The position numbers and the translations under genes were made by a program. Below are positions 30,471 through 40,430 of a stretch of DNA of 64,000 nt, piece after piece (positions within the stretch are counted from its first letter, which is position 1; each line of letters starts with the position of its first letter). This DNA comes from Pestalotiopsis fici W106-1 (lineage: Eukaryota > Ascomycota > Sordariomycetes > Amphisphaeriales > Sporocadaceae). Under the pieces are notes generated by a model. The model searched no databases. It saw only the letters and a program-made list of their open reading frames with translations, and had not been told where the DNA came from. The stretch spans positions 2,527,606-2,591,605 of the forward strand of contig NW_006917096.1 in the NCBI RefSeq assembly GCF_000516985.1. Direction: 5' to 3'.

Positions 30471-31265
30471 CTAGTCTTCATCGTCTTGCAGTAGATCGTA
30501 CAATATAAACTGCTGAGGATCCGGCGAAGCATACACCAAGTCGTCAACGTCTTGATGAACAATGATGCCAAAGGCGCTCCATTGTTCAGCAAAAACTTGC
30601 CGGAGTGTGTTGACTGTACTCTGAAGCACGCCAGCTCGTGCATTGGGATAAGCATTGACGATGTCGGGTGGAACATGACGCCAAATCACACGGAATGAAC
30701 GCGCGACACGATCAACGGTTGCATGTTCTGTGGGAAATCCAGATAACACGGCTCGAAGGAGTTCTTCTATCCGCAAGGACTCCCTCGGCGTTGGTATGCA
30801 ATGAAACATGACTTCCTTGGAACGCCTCGTGCCAACCCAGCCCACACCAGGAAAAGGCGGCTGGTGAACGAGCATGCGTCGCCAGCTGGCCTCTGGTCGG
30901 CGGTAGGCGTCCTGTCGGTCACGTATCCACGGAAGATCGGGAAAGGTGACGTCGTGTTTTGGCGCTATCAGTTTCGTCGTTCGCGAGAAGAAACGGAGAT
31001 CCCTTTCTGGTGGTGCGTCAGCATGTTCAAAAGCAAAAGGGAAATGCTTTGCTAAAAGGCGGTTGTGAGTAGGCGTGGCAAGTTCATCCTTGAGGAAGAA
31101 CAGTTTCCTTTGCAGGGACTCGAAACTGTCTATAGAAGCCTTCCAGTATCGGCACACACGCGGACAAGATACCAATAGTGTATGCATATCGACTTTGCGT
31201 AGTATCAGTACCAGAATCTCTGTGATCTCAAGGGCCTGCGCGGCAGCTGACTTGCTGTTCGCCAT
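30471..31265 (-). CDS. F-box protein
   Basis: A single exon encodes 264 aa. The N-terminal 50 residues form an F-box-like helix set: ALEITEILVLILRKVDMHTL followed by LVSCPRVCRYWKASIDSFESLQRKLFF, which matches the fungal pattern in which an F-box is followed by W...I..S..LQ..LF. F-box proteins bind Skp1 and bring targets to SCF ubiquitin ligases. The rest is not a known repeat (no LRR or WD40); it contains ASWRRMLVHQPP and RVIWRHVPPDIVNAYP, typical of the large fungal family of F-box proteins that are short and fast-evolving. Target unknown. It has an acidic C-terminus (LLQDDED). Confidence 0.8.
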   Translation of the reverse strand: MANSKSAAAQALEITEILVLILRKVDMHTLLVSCPRVCRYWKASIDSFESLQRKLFFLKDELATPTHNRLLAKHFPFAFEHADAPPERDLRFFSRTTKLIAPKHDVTFPDLPWIRDRQDAYRRPEASWRRMLVHQPPFPGVGWVGTRRSKEVMFHCIPTPRESLRIEELLRAVLSGFPTEHATVDRVARSFRVIWRHVPPDIVNAYPNARAGVLQSTVNTLRQVFAEQWSAFGIIVHQDVDDLVYASPDPQQFILYDLLQDDED

Positions 31266-31964
31266 CTTGACTTACCTTTTATGGCCCTCTGAAAGGGTCC
31301 CGGAGATCCCGTGTATACGGGCGGAAAAGAGATGGTGCTTCATCTTTCTCACGACTCGATAGTCTTACTAGTACGATTTTTGGATTCTTTTATGTACAGA
31401 TGAAGTTCATCTATCACATAACTACAAATGCTTTGGAGCTCACCCATCGTTGCCGGATCTTGTGCCGTGCTGGCCACTTACGACAAAGAAAGTCCATCGG
31501 CATTGTTCATACACAACAGTGTTGTACTGGGACAATTCATTGTCTAAATCCCAAGGAAACTCAACACTTTCACCGGGTTGTCCAGAGACTGCAACACACC
31601 TACTCTGACAGATCGATGCCCGACGACATATAGTCATTGAACAATATTTGCCAAGACTACGGAATAATATGCTCAACCCACTGTAATTGGAGACCTGGAC
31701 CTGGTATTGTAAACCATGAAAGCCCCACCGAGAACCCGAAGATGCTAGGCCATGTCTGTACTAATGAGCATGATAGCATATCTTTCCCCCCTACAATTAT
31801 TACGCAAGCAAAATATCCTTATCGGTTTGTCGGAGGTAGAAATGAAGTCTGTATTTTGATGCCGATCGTGCGCAGAATATCAAGGGAATTAACTTCTTCT
31901 TTGTTGTGCGTTTCTGTGTTTCAGACTTGCAAAGCGCATCTGTTGTCAGACAACTATCATCACC
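31266..31964. other. Divergent promoter region, nothing specific found
   Basis: This 699-bp stretch separates the F-box gene (-) from the nucleoside-hydrolase-like gene (+). A 143-codon frame (31637-32068) overlaps the first exon of the latter in another frame and is not called. Confidence 0.45.
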
Positions 31965-33074
31965 ATGGTTCGGTTGTGGCTCCCGCTAGTGCTGCTCTTG
32001 TCCCCCTTGGGCTATGCATCATGCAATTCGACCCGAAAGAACTTGATTATAGATACGGACTTGTTTAGTGATGTCGAGTATGTATCTCCTTATACGTGCC
32101 CCAATGCGGGAATCTAACATTGTGCACAGTGATGCCGGTGCGCTTCTAATCGCCACGACGGCGACAAACGTCAATCTTCTGGCTGTCAACATCAACTACC
32201 CCTCGTCGTATTCGGCTTGGTGCGCCTCGGCCATTGTCGCCCACTATGGTCTAAATGTGCCCATCGGCATTCGGAAGCCATTCGCCAATGTCTCTTACTT
32301 TGATGACTTTTACTACCAGTTGGGAGAATATGCCAGCAAGATCGCCTACCATCACTCTGGAGGAAACTTGACTTGGGGCAATGCTGATGATGCCTGGGAC
32401 GCCGTGGCTCTGTATCGCAAAGTTCTCTCCGAGGCAGAAGATAATAGTGTCACTATTGCATCGATTGGATTCTTCGAAAATGTGAGTACATGATTAGCAT
32501 TGGCTGCCTGTCGAAGATCAAAGCTCACATCTTGTAGCTTTCGGGCCTGTTGAACTCGACCGCAGACGAGTACTCCAGCCTGGATGGACCGGCCCTAGTC
32601 TCGGCCAAGGTATCGGAGCTCGTCATCATGGGCGGTGACTACCCATCTGGCTACGAATACAACTTTTGGGGCGATAACCCAACTGCTACTGCCCATGTCG
32701 TCAACAACTGGAACGGGTCAATCGTGTATTCCGGTGCCGACTTGGGTGGTAACGTCACGAGTGGTGCTCTGCTCATCGCACAAGGCCCCGAGAATGATCC
32801 TGTGCGCCAGGCCTATCTGTACTATACGCACGGCGGCGCTCGGTACTCGTGGGATCCTTTGACTGTGCTATACGCAATCGACGGGCTGTCTTCCGGGCTC
32901 TTTGAGTATGGCAATCAGTACGGGTACAATTATGTCCATCCCAACGGTTCCAATGAATGGGTCTTTGACGAGCAAGTTGCCAATCAACATTGGCTGAATC
33001 TGAAGGTAGATAATGTAACAGCGGGCGCAAAGTTGGATCAAATGTTTTTGAGCAAGGCTTGGTCAGCTGTGTAG
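31965..33074 (+). CDS. Secreted nucleoside-hydrolase-like protein
   Basis: Three exons (31965-32077, 32130-32481, 32538-33074) join to 333 aa. Residues 1-20 (MVRLWLPLVLLLSPLGYASC) form a signal peptide. The first intron interrupts the calcium-binding motif, which becomes LIIDTDLFSDVDDAGALL (D30, D32, D38, D39) after splicing, the signature of inosine-uridine preferring nucleoside hydrolases. Later parts fit the fold: ASIGFFENLSGLL, then VSELVIMGGDYPSGYEYNFW (the GG-based strand and N-rich segment). The usual C-terminal H-D pair reads WDPLTVLYAI, so the calcium ligand Asp is kept while the His is Trp. The family cleaves the N-glycosidic bond of ribonucleosides; secreted fungal members may scavenge extracellular purines. 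Several N-glycosylation sites (NVS, NLT, NST, NGS, NVT) agree with secretion. Substrate preference is unknown. Confidence 0.85.
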
Positions 33075-33590
33075 TAACAGGATGGGTTCCAGTCTGTATG
33101 AAAGCAGATACCCTAACAAGTTGAGGCTAGATACGACTAATGGCTTGCTCGTCTTAATCGCATCTCTCAAATCGGATTGAGATGTAATTTATTACGCTTT
33201 GAAATGATCAAGACTTTAAGTGCACCCACTTACTAAGTTTCGAGTTCGAAAGATTAGCATCATCATCTTGAGGTAGTCAAGCGGTTGTTGGACGGTCCCA
33301 ATTGTGATACCTTCACAAACGAGGAGGGGGGCCACCGAGTGCTTGATAAAAAGTATGTATATTGCGAAAATAAGGGGAAGTCTATAAGTCTGTCCAACGC
33401 CATCCCGTAAAACCGTGATCCTCAGTAGACCTGTTCGCTATGCACCGCTGGATCCATCAAATGCCCCGAGCTCCATCAAAACAATGCGGCATCATACGAA
33501 CTGCAAACAGCCGAGTCGCTCCCTCCATGCTGATGTCTCGCTAGATTTCATTACTCTCAACCCAACTACCATCTCAGAATCATCAAGCAC
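33075..33590. other. Convergent 3' region, nothing found
   Basis: This 516-bp stretch lies between the nucleoside-hydrolase-like gene (+) and the small membrane-protein gene (-). No gene, repeat or RNA stood out. Confidence 0.45.
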
Positions 33591-34138
33591 CTATGTGACC
33601 AACGTGTTCTCCGGTGGGGTCTGCAGTTGGCAGACATCTGTGAGGCTGCCCCCGATCGTCCCAAGAAACAAGAAGAAGGGACTGAGATGACTGTGTCTGG
33701 GGTATACGATGATACCGGCCAGAGGGCAAACCAAGCTGACCATGACCCAAAGATATACTGTTCGACTTCTCTGACTGTTCTGCCATCCTGCTTGTGTGAC
33801 CCTTAGGTATAGTCCAACGTACTGCATGATGGCTGATTGTATGATGTCAAGATGATCAGCATCACCCGCCGTAGAAGGACGGTGTTCTGCAAGCTTGATG
33901 GACGCAGCATATGTCTGAACGGCTGTCATGGTGATGCAGATGGCAAGTGAGAGGGTCGCTACTACATCAATGCTCTGAAGAGCGGCTGTGATCAGTGCTG
34001 ATCAAAGACAAATATGCGATCGGGGCCAAAGCTTACGATGAATATTCTTTTCAAGTCGGCTAGATATCTGTGTCAGTTGACATACCCTTTCGCATGCTAA
34101 ATGAAAGTCTTATGAAGCTTACCTAGTATTATGACCAT
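33591..34138 (-). CDS. Small predicted membrane protein, unrecognised
   Basis: I propose a three-exon gene: 34123-34138 (16 nt), 34037-34059 (23 nt) and 33591-33974, giving 140 aa. Both introns (63 and 62 bp) have GTAAGC donors and AG acceptors, and the frame is kept across both. The protein would begin MVIILADLKRIFISIDVVAT, followed by a hydrophobic segment (LSLAICITMTAVQTYAASIK), a hydrophilic middle (EHRPSTAGDADHLDIIQ), and a second hydrophobic part (RTVYLWVMVSLVCPLAGIIV) with a third short stretch (SPFFLFLGTIGG). I recognise no family. The matching intron sizes and two or three membrane segments favour a real gene, but there is no homology argument, so the model is tentative. Confidence 0.45.
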
Positions 34139-37100
34139 GGTCGTTCTCCTTAGATGATATTGGATAAATGTGCTGTTTGTCTGAGGACACGAACGCAATC
34201 CAATTCAAGCTCGGCGTCGGTTGTAGAACTTGTAAAATCAAGTGAAGAAAAATCGGCGCGCAGTGTTGCAGATTATTTCAATTGTTTCCTCTCGATTCAA
34301 GAGGTGGGAATCTCGCTCTCTTTATGCAGGCCGCAGTAAATCCTCAAACTGGCCCAAATATGGGCTGGACTCTGGTCTGGCGCTCCAGCGCACGGGGTAT
34401 GGGGGGCCCAAAACACAAGTAGTAATAATCTTGGCATTCCGTGTTGTCCCTGTAATCCATTGGAATATGGATTCTGCAACTCGATGCACTTATGATGCCA
34501 ATCATGGCATGTACATGGGGCCAACAACTGCCCCGGGCTACAGTGGTCTTGCCGTCTCATTAGTCCACCAAGCACAATGAATATGTCTCCGTGTCGGAGC
34601 GAGAGAGTGAGCGTCTCCGTCTCCGATGTAGCGTCATCGCTGCCCACAACTCTCTGTACTCCCAGCTTCTTGCAGCGAATCGGATCCTTCGCGTACTCAC
34701 CAGTAAAGTCCAAATGCGAGATGTGAGACTCTGAGAACCGAGATCTACCATAATTGTATACTAGTATGAAGCTACGTGTGGGCGTTCCTGGTCGGACTAG
34801 GTTCAGATCCCGCCCCGGATCTGTCTTTCTGCATATACAACGAATCCATGCACCAGTTGAGCCGCCAAAGCCCGACTAGTCACACCAGATTCTAACGCAT
34901 GGAAAGGGCGAAATACATGACATCAAAATACCTTAAACCCACGATGATTTAACCGAATAAAATGGTAAAAATACAGGAACATGCTAGGAATAGTTATTAG
35001 GATTGTTTTGATAATGTAGATAAATGTTACTTATACGGGGCCGGAAGCTCTAAGGGCGACTTGAGCCCCTCGTCATAGTATATGTCTTTTGGTGCTTGCG
35101 GGAAAAGGTACAGAGAATGTTTTTTTTTTAAAAAAAAAAATAAAAAAAGAAGAAGAAGAAAGAAAAAGAAAAAAAAGAGAGATAGACGGAGGGAGGGAGA
35201 AGAAGTGCACCACGCATCCGGCGCGATCAACGCTTCCTACACTAATGCACTCTGTACGCAGCATCATCGGGAAGGGGGCTGCATATAGTAGCAGACTTCA
35301 TGGTGACTTTGAAGTTTGTCGTGTTGGATTTTGTGTTTTGTACAGAGAATACTGGGTCCAAGGCGTGGCCACAAGCAGACCTGGAAGAGACCTGCTTTTC
35401 TGCCTGGTTCTTTAGCGTGGCTGGCCTTGGTACCAGCACCATGCAGCACGTCTTTTTCTTCTTTTCTTTTCCACACCCAGCCAGAGATGGTCGTCGTCTA
35501 TGTACTATCTGGTCACGCTAGTGTTTGTTTGAAAATTGCTTTTTTTCTTCCCTTTTTTTTTTGGCTGTTTTTATTTTCTAACTTTAACTTGTTAATACCT
35601 ACCCAGGAGGGGTTTCAGGTCTTTAACCTGCTGCGTCGCCTCGTTCTGTTTAACGGATCAATCTGCTGCTGCTCGCTTCTTGCGTTTCCCTATCGCCGAA
35701 GGTCATAATTTACTTTTACCTCCATTGTTTTTCTTTCGTCTTCCTCGTACAGTGGCAATGGCCATGAGGAAATGGCCATGGGTCTAGTACAAAGAGAGAA
35801 GACAAAGGGCAAAGCATCTAGTTGCGATAATTGATTGGCTCCCATGTTCACTCGGGTCTCGGTAGTTTGCTGGAAAGGCTGCAGCAGGCCTTACTTCTTC
35901 GCTTAGTCTCCGAGCTCGTCGGCGCATTTGTAACCTCCGATGCCTCCCAAATACACCCCTCGTATTTTGCTGCGCAACTTCAAGATTGGCCAGCTACCTA
36001 TCCAAGGCTTGGTGGGCGTTCACGCATGAGAAGTTGCTGGAATTAATTTATAACTTACATTACTCTATAGACAAATATACTCTTAGGTCCATGGTCGGAG
36101 CTATTTATGCCTCATTGATTTTGGGAGACGAATTGTTATGGAAGCCCATGTGTCACAAACCGGAGCATGGACGAAAATCTACAAAATACATAACACTTGT
36201 GACGGGAACAAGCTCCTGCCCAATCAGCACCAGCGTGGACACAACCACTACTAAGTAGGCATAATTCAAGCGTGGTCCTACGCAAGATGATTTTTGCTGC
36301 TGCTGCAGCAGATGGTGTAGTTTTCTTTGTTCCGTTCACGCCCTTTCAAAAAACGGCGCAGGATTGGGGTTACAGCCGCGTTTCGGCAAAGGGGAGTTGA
36401 GATCAACATAAATAATAAAAAATAAGCGTCCATGAGAGAATATATGCTGCAAACCTTACTCCAATAATCACCGTGTAGGACAGAAACTCTCGTCAGCAGG
36501 CTATACTGTTATTTCTCGGATGTTATTAGTGGTTTGCTGGTCTACGACACATTGCCAAGTATTTTCCTCAAATCTATGGTCTCCTCGGTCTCAAATGCGG
36601 AACTGAAAGATAGTGTTTACCAGCCAGCATTCTGTAATGTTTCCTTCTATACCTACCTACTTATTCCTGGAATTGCTTGCCTTTTCATGAATGGGTTCTA
36701 CTGTTGAGTGTGCTTGTAGCTAGTTTGTTCAAGCACTAGTGAACGACATGGAAATAAATCAGCCCAGTTCATAATGTCCATGTGTTTAGCAACAATCTAG
36801 ATTTCATAGAAAACCGTGCCTCATATAGTCCCACGCAGAAATACGGGGAGCACTCCTTGAAAGACCATGCTCCTTTTTCAAGCAGAGACTCATCAGATGT
36901 ATAAAACTGATAAGTCCTTGTACTTTTCTAGCAGAAGAGGGAGATCAGAACAACTGTATCATGTTCTCAGTTCGCTCAAAACCTAACCGTTCAAGTAGGC
37001 GTACATCATCATGAGCGGTGAGTCTTGCCCAAGATCCTCGGCATTTATGCCACTCATCAAGGACTTGAGTGTGTCTTCTGGGTTTGGGGAACTGGCGTTA

Positions 37101-37186
37101 TAACCTATTGGTATTTGCCAAGAATTTCGAAAACTACTGAACTACGAAGAGCTTCCATCTATACCGTAAGATAAAAGGCTCTAGAA
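34139..37186. other. 3.0-kb region without a supported gene
   Basis: No coding gene is supported. A minus-strand frame of 138 codons (34297-34713) contains the fragment SLRHGDIFIVLGGLM, faintly like the conserved core of AlkB-type dioxygenases, but the flanks do not continue the match. The region around 35118-35200 is almost pure T/A then purine (A/G) sequence. The rest is A/T-rich without RNA genes. Confidence 0.45.
35118..35202 (+). repeat. Low-complexity poly(T)/poly(A) and purine tract
   Basis: A run of T is followed directly by a run of A and then by AAG/GAA-rich sequence, so one strand is nearly all purine for about 75 bases. It is a simple-sequence tract with no coding sense. Confidence 0.8.
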
Positions 37187-38309
37187 CTAGACTTCTTGAT
37201 GGTCAACACGAATTACGATCTTGGAGAAGTGTTTCTTCTCTTTGAGACGTCTGTAAGCATCCTTGGCTTCTGCCAACTCAAAAATAGCATCGTCCACCAC
37301 AGGCTTGATTTTCTTGTTGTCAATGAATTGAACCAGCTCGCGAAACTGTGCCCGATTGCCTCCTAGAACCCCTCGCACAACACAGGTATGAAACAACGCA
37401 GCGTGGAGCGGAACCATGTCGACATTGTCACCGACCTGGCCCACGATCATGACGGTTCCATCTGGACGTACCGAGGCTAGCGACTGACCGAGAGTTTCGT
37501 TGCCGCCGACATCAATGACTGTATCAAATCCTTTTCCGCCGGGCGTGAGCTTTCTAGCCTCTAGGCCCCAGTTCTCCGGGTTGGTGCGATAGTTGACGGT
37601 GTGCGCAGCGCCGAGAGAGCGCAGGCGTGCTGCCTTTTCCTCCGTCGAAGTGGTTGCGACGACATTGGCCCCTGCTGCGACTGCAAGCTGGAGTGTGGCG
37701 ACGCTCACGCCACCGGTGCCTTGGACTAGGACCCAGGTATCGGAACCGACCTCGGAGCCCTTGACGCCGAAGAGAGAGTTCCAAGCCGTGGTCCAGGTAC
37801 ATGTCAAAGTTGCAGCAGCAATCCAATCGAGGGACTTGGGGGCGAGAACAAGAGCTTTCTCTGAGAAGACTCCGTGAGAGCGAAGTGTGCCATCTGTTCC
37901 CTGGCCCAGCATGAAAGGCACATCTTCCATGGTGGATGGTGCGTCGTCTCCCCTAGATTCGGCAACATTGGGAGCGAATTGCGTCACAACTCGATCTCCT
38001 GGTTGAAAATCTTGGACAGAGGATCCGACAGCCTCGACGACGCCTGCTCCGTCGCATCCAGGTACGATGGGTGGCTTGATTGGCCCATTGACACCCTGCT
38101 GGCAGTCAGTATAGTGCGTAATGTCTATTACGACGGGATATTACCAGAGGGCCTGCTATAATAAGCTCGCGATAGTTCAAGCTCGCAGCGTATAGTTTGA
38201 CAAGAACTTCATTCGGTTTCAGGTCAGATTGCTTTGGGATTTCAACGTGTTGGTATTCGAGCGACTTTTCAAAGCCATCTTGACTGTTCAAAATCCACTG
38301 ACGTGCCAT
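37187..38309 (-). CDS. Quinone-oxidoreductase-like MDR enzyme
   Basis: Two exons, 38145-38309 and 37187-38095, join to 357 aa (the acceptor could also lie 3 nt upstream, adding one Gln). It is a medium-chain dehydrogenase/reductase: an N-terminal GroES-like part (EVLVKLYAASLNYRELIIAGPL, VPGCDGAGVVEAVGSSVQDFQPGDRV), then a Rossmann nucleotide-binding domain with VQGTGGVSVATLQLAVAAGA near residue 175. The zinc-ligand Cys/His set of alcohol dehydrogenases is not seen at the usual early position (LNYRE instead of a Cys), so this belongs to the zinc-free, probably NADPH-using quinone or enoyl reductase group. The substrate is unknown; such enzymes detoxify reactive carbonyls or quinones or act in secondary pathways. 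It is divergent from the transcription-factor-like gene at 38726 across 416 bp, with a TATA box at 38401-38408. Confidence 0.85.
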
Positions 38310-38725
38310 TTTAATTTGTAGTAAGGACTTGTACGAAAGTGATGAATGCGACATGCGTGGACGAACTTGATCTCGAATTGAATGACTGCTGCTCTTGACA
38401 TATTTATACTCATTTCCTATTACCACACCAAGACAACATGCACTAAGAACAAGTCCGAATACTAGTAGTATACAAGATGACTTTATTCTTTTAAGCCTCA
38501 TGATTGGTTCAAAGGTATCGAGTTCCACCTAAAATTGATTTTCCGTTCTGGGTATAACGCAAGTCTATGATTAGAAAGCATACATGACATGACCAACAGG
38601 CACGCGGGGATTGCACCCGTACCATGGTACCTGCAGCTTAAATGCATCTCCAGTCTTTTCATCTCCAGTTTCTTTGACTTTCTTGTCCCAAGCTTCGAAA
38701 TTGATTTTCCTATTGTGGAATAGCC
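38310..38725. promoter_or_regulatory. Divergent promoter of the MDR and TF-like genes
   Basis: This 416-bp region lies between two divergent starts. TATAAATA is read on the minus strand at 38401-38408, 92 bp before the MDR start codon. The stretch near 38598-38618 (GCGGGGATTGCACCCG) resembles part of a tRNA T-arm, but no matching cloverleaf was found. Confidence 0.5.
38401..38408 (-). promoter_or_regulatory. TATA box of the MDR gene
   Basis: The minus strand reads AGTATAAATATG here, placing a TATAAATA element 92 bp upstream of the start codon at 38309, a usual distance for a fungal TATA-containing promoter. Confidence 0.45.
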
Positions 38726-40144
38726 ATGGCTTCATCATCATTCACATTTGTCAACACGACCGACGGTCCTGCTTTGTCGCACGCGGCAGCAAAGCGGATG
38801 AGGGCCCACGTCACCAAGACGAACTTTGCAAAGCGGCGTCAGCGACTAGGCAAGGCGCCGGCGGCTGCGAAGACGTCGGATGCTCATGGTTCAATGACAA
38901 AGCACCAAAAACAACTTCCCGATATGCAACGGGCACTTGTAGCAGGACTCCGCAGTGGATGGATACCGCCCGTCCCTAAGGCTTGCGATGATGACTCCCG
39001 AGCTGAATCTTGTATGGTGTCTCACTTGACTTTCGATAGACATGCCCGCTAAACCAATTCAGTGACCAAATTCTGGTCGTCTCTCTTTCGTCTGAGAGGC
39101 CAAGGTTATCCCGCCAACTCTGTTGAAAAGAATTGGCAGCGACTCATCTGTTCTGAGCCCTCTCTTTTGCAAACAACCGTTGCCATTGAGCTACGACACT
39201 TGGCGCCAGATGAAGAATGCCAAAAGATAGCCGATCAATGCTGGTCGAGTGCTACCAGCATCCTCATTCGGCACATATCTTCGGGAACCGTGTATACAGA
39301 TGCCATTATCGGGACAGTCGTGACCATGGCATTTGGAGAGCGACTCGTTCACAACGAAGAAGCATGGAATATCCACATGGACGGGCTCACTCAGATGGTC
39401 AACCATAGATATGAACACGGTGAACGACGCCTACCGTCTTGGCTCTACGATTTGGTAATTTCGTAGGTTCTTCTGATTAATGATGCCGATTTCAAGTGGA
39501 CTGACCAAACGCTTATCAGAGATGCGACAAATGCTGTGCTAGGGTTCCCTCGGTGGTACCACCGAAATCTCGTCAAGGCGATCTGTAGATACGGCTTCCT
39601 AGCGATGTCAGAGATAGCAATAGCCTGTGATGCTCTCGTTGAGGTTCTCAAATCAATCGAAGAGGTTCAAAACGCCCCGCCAAGTCAAACGTCTGGACTC
39701 AAGGAGGTGGAAATAAATAAGCAGGTGCTGGACATTCTTCTACAGGCCCGAGCTTTGAAAAGCTACGAGGAGCCATCTATTCGCATAACTGCGACGACAA
39801 TAGAGCTCATTCTCTATCTCTCCTGGCCACAAGAGCCAGCTGTTGATTGCACTTCTACAGCTGATGAGATGCGACAAGCACTGTGTCGCATGTTCATTCG
39901 GCCCTGCTGCTATTCAGACCTTACCTCGGGCTACCTCATGGTTGGTGCCATAGCATCAGACGAAGGATCAGAAACGAAGAAATGGTTCACTTCGAGACTC
40001 AGAGACGCGTTGGTTTCCGTCCAAACAGATAATGCACGCAGCCTTCGAGAGGAACTGAAAGGGGAATTTCTTCACAGAGTTGGGTCAATGTTATGCTCAG
40101 AGGAAACATTGAATGACATCCTCGTTTGCAGAATACTAAATTAG
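38726..40144 (+). CDS. Fungal-specific transcription factor-like protein lacking a zinc finger
   Basis: Three exons (38726-39011, 39063-39462, 39520-40144) join to 436 aa. The N-terminus has the conserved block FVNTTDGPALSHAAAKRMRA followed by HVTKTNFAKRRQRL, which occurs at the start of many fungal proteins that carry the fungal TF domain without a Zn2Cys6 motif. The rest matches that helical domain in order: FWSSLF, ELRHLA, ISSGTVYTDAIIGTVVTMAFGERLVHNEEAWNIHMDGLTQMV (the usual N.e.w..HM.GL..mv motif) and FPRWYHRN. No Cys cluster is present anywhere in the chain, so direct DNA binding through zinc is not expected. It may be a co-regulator or may bind through its basic N-terminal block. It is divergent from the MDR gene, suggesting joint control; that is inference. 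Confidence 0.8.
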
Positions 40145-40430
40145 TCATTATGCCTTGTATAGGTAATTTCTCTGAGTATATGAATGACCATTGTTGAACG
40201 TGACAACACTTGAGTCGCTAGGTGTTAATGTACCTAAACTTAGTTGGGACCCGCCAGGTACAAAGACGTGGATCCACTGATGGAGCCCCATTATGCGGGG
40301 CGCTTATCAACGATAAGCCAACCTTATCGTGAAATTTCAAGAATTATCTTTTCGAGATGCTGAGACACAACCATTCAAGCCTGCAATCTTCTACGATTTC
40401 GTCCTTCTTCAGAGGAGGATAATCGTCGCA

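Noticed and set aside
31637..32068. 143-codon plus-strand open frame
   Set aside because: It overlaps the first exon of the nucleoside-hydrolase-like gene in the wrong frame.
34297..34713. Relic of an AlkB-like dioxygenase (SLRHGDIFIVLGGLM)
   Set aside because: Only about 15 residues resemble the family core; the HxD motif, the second His and the flanking strands are absent.
38598..38620. tRNA T-arm-like sequence (GCGGGGATTGCACCCG)
   Set aside because: The stem-loop is isolated; there is no cloverleaf within 80 bases on either strand.
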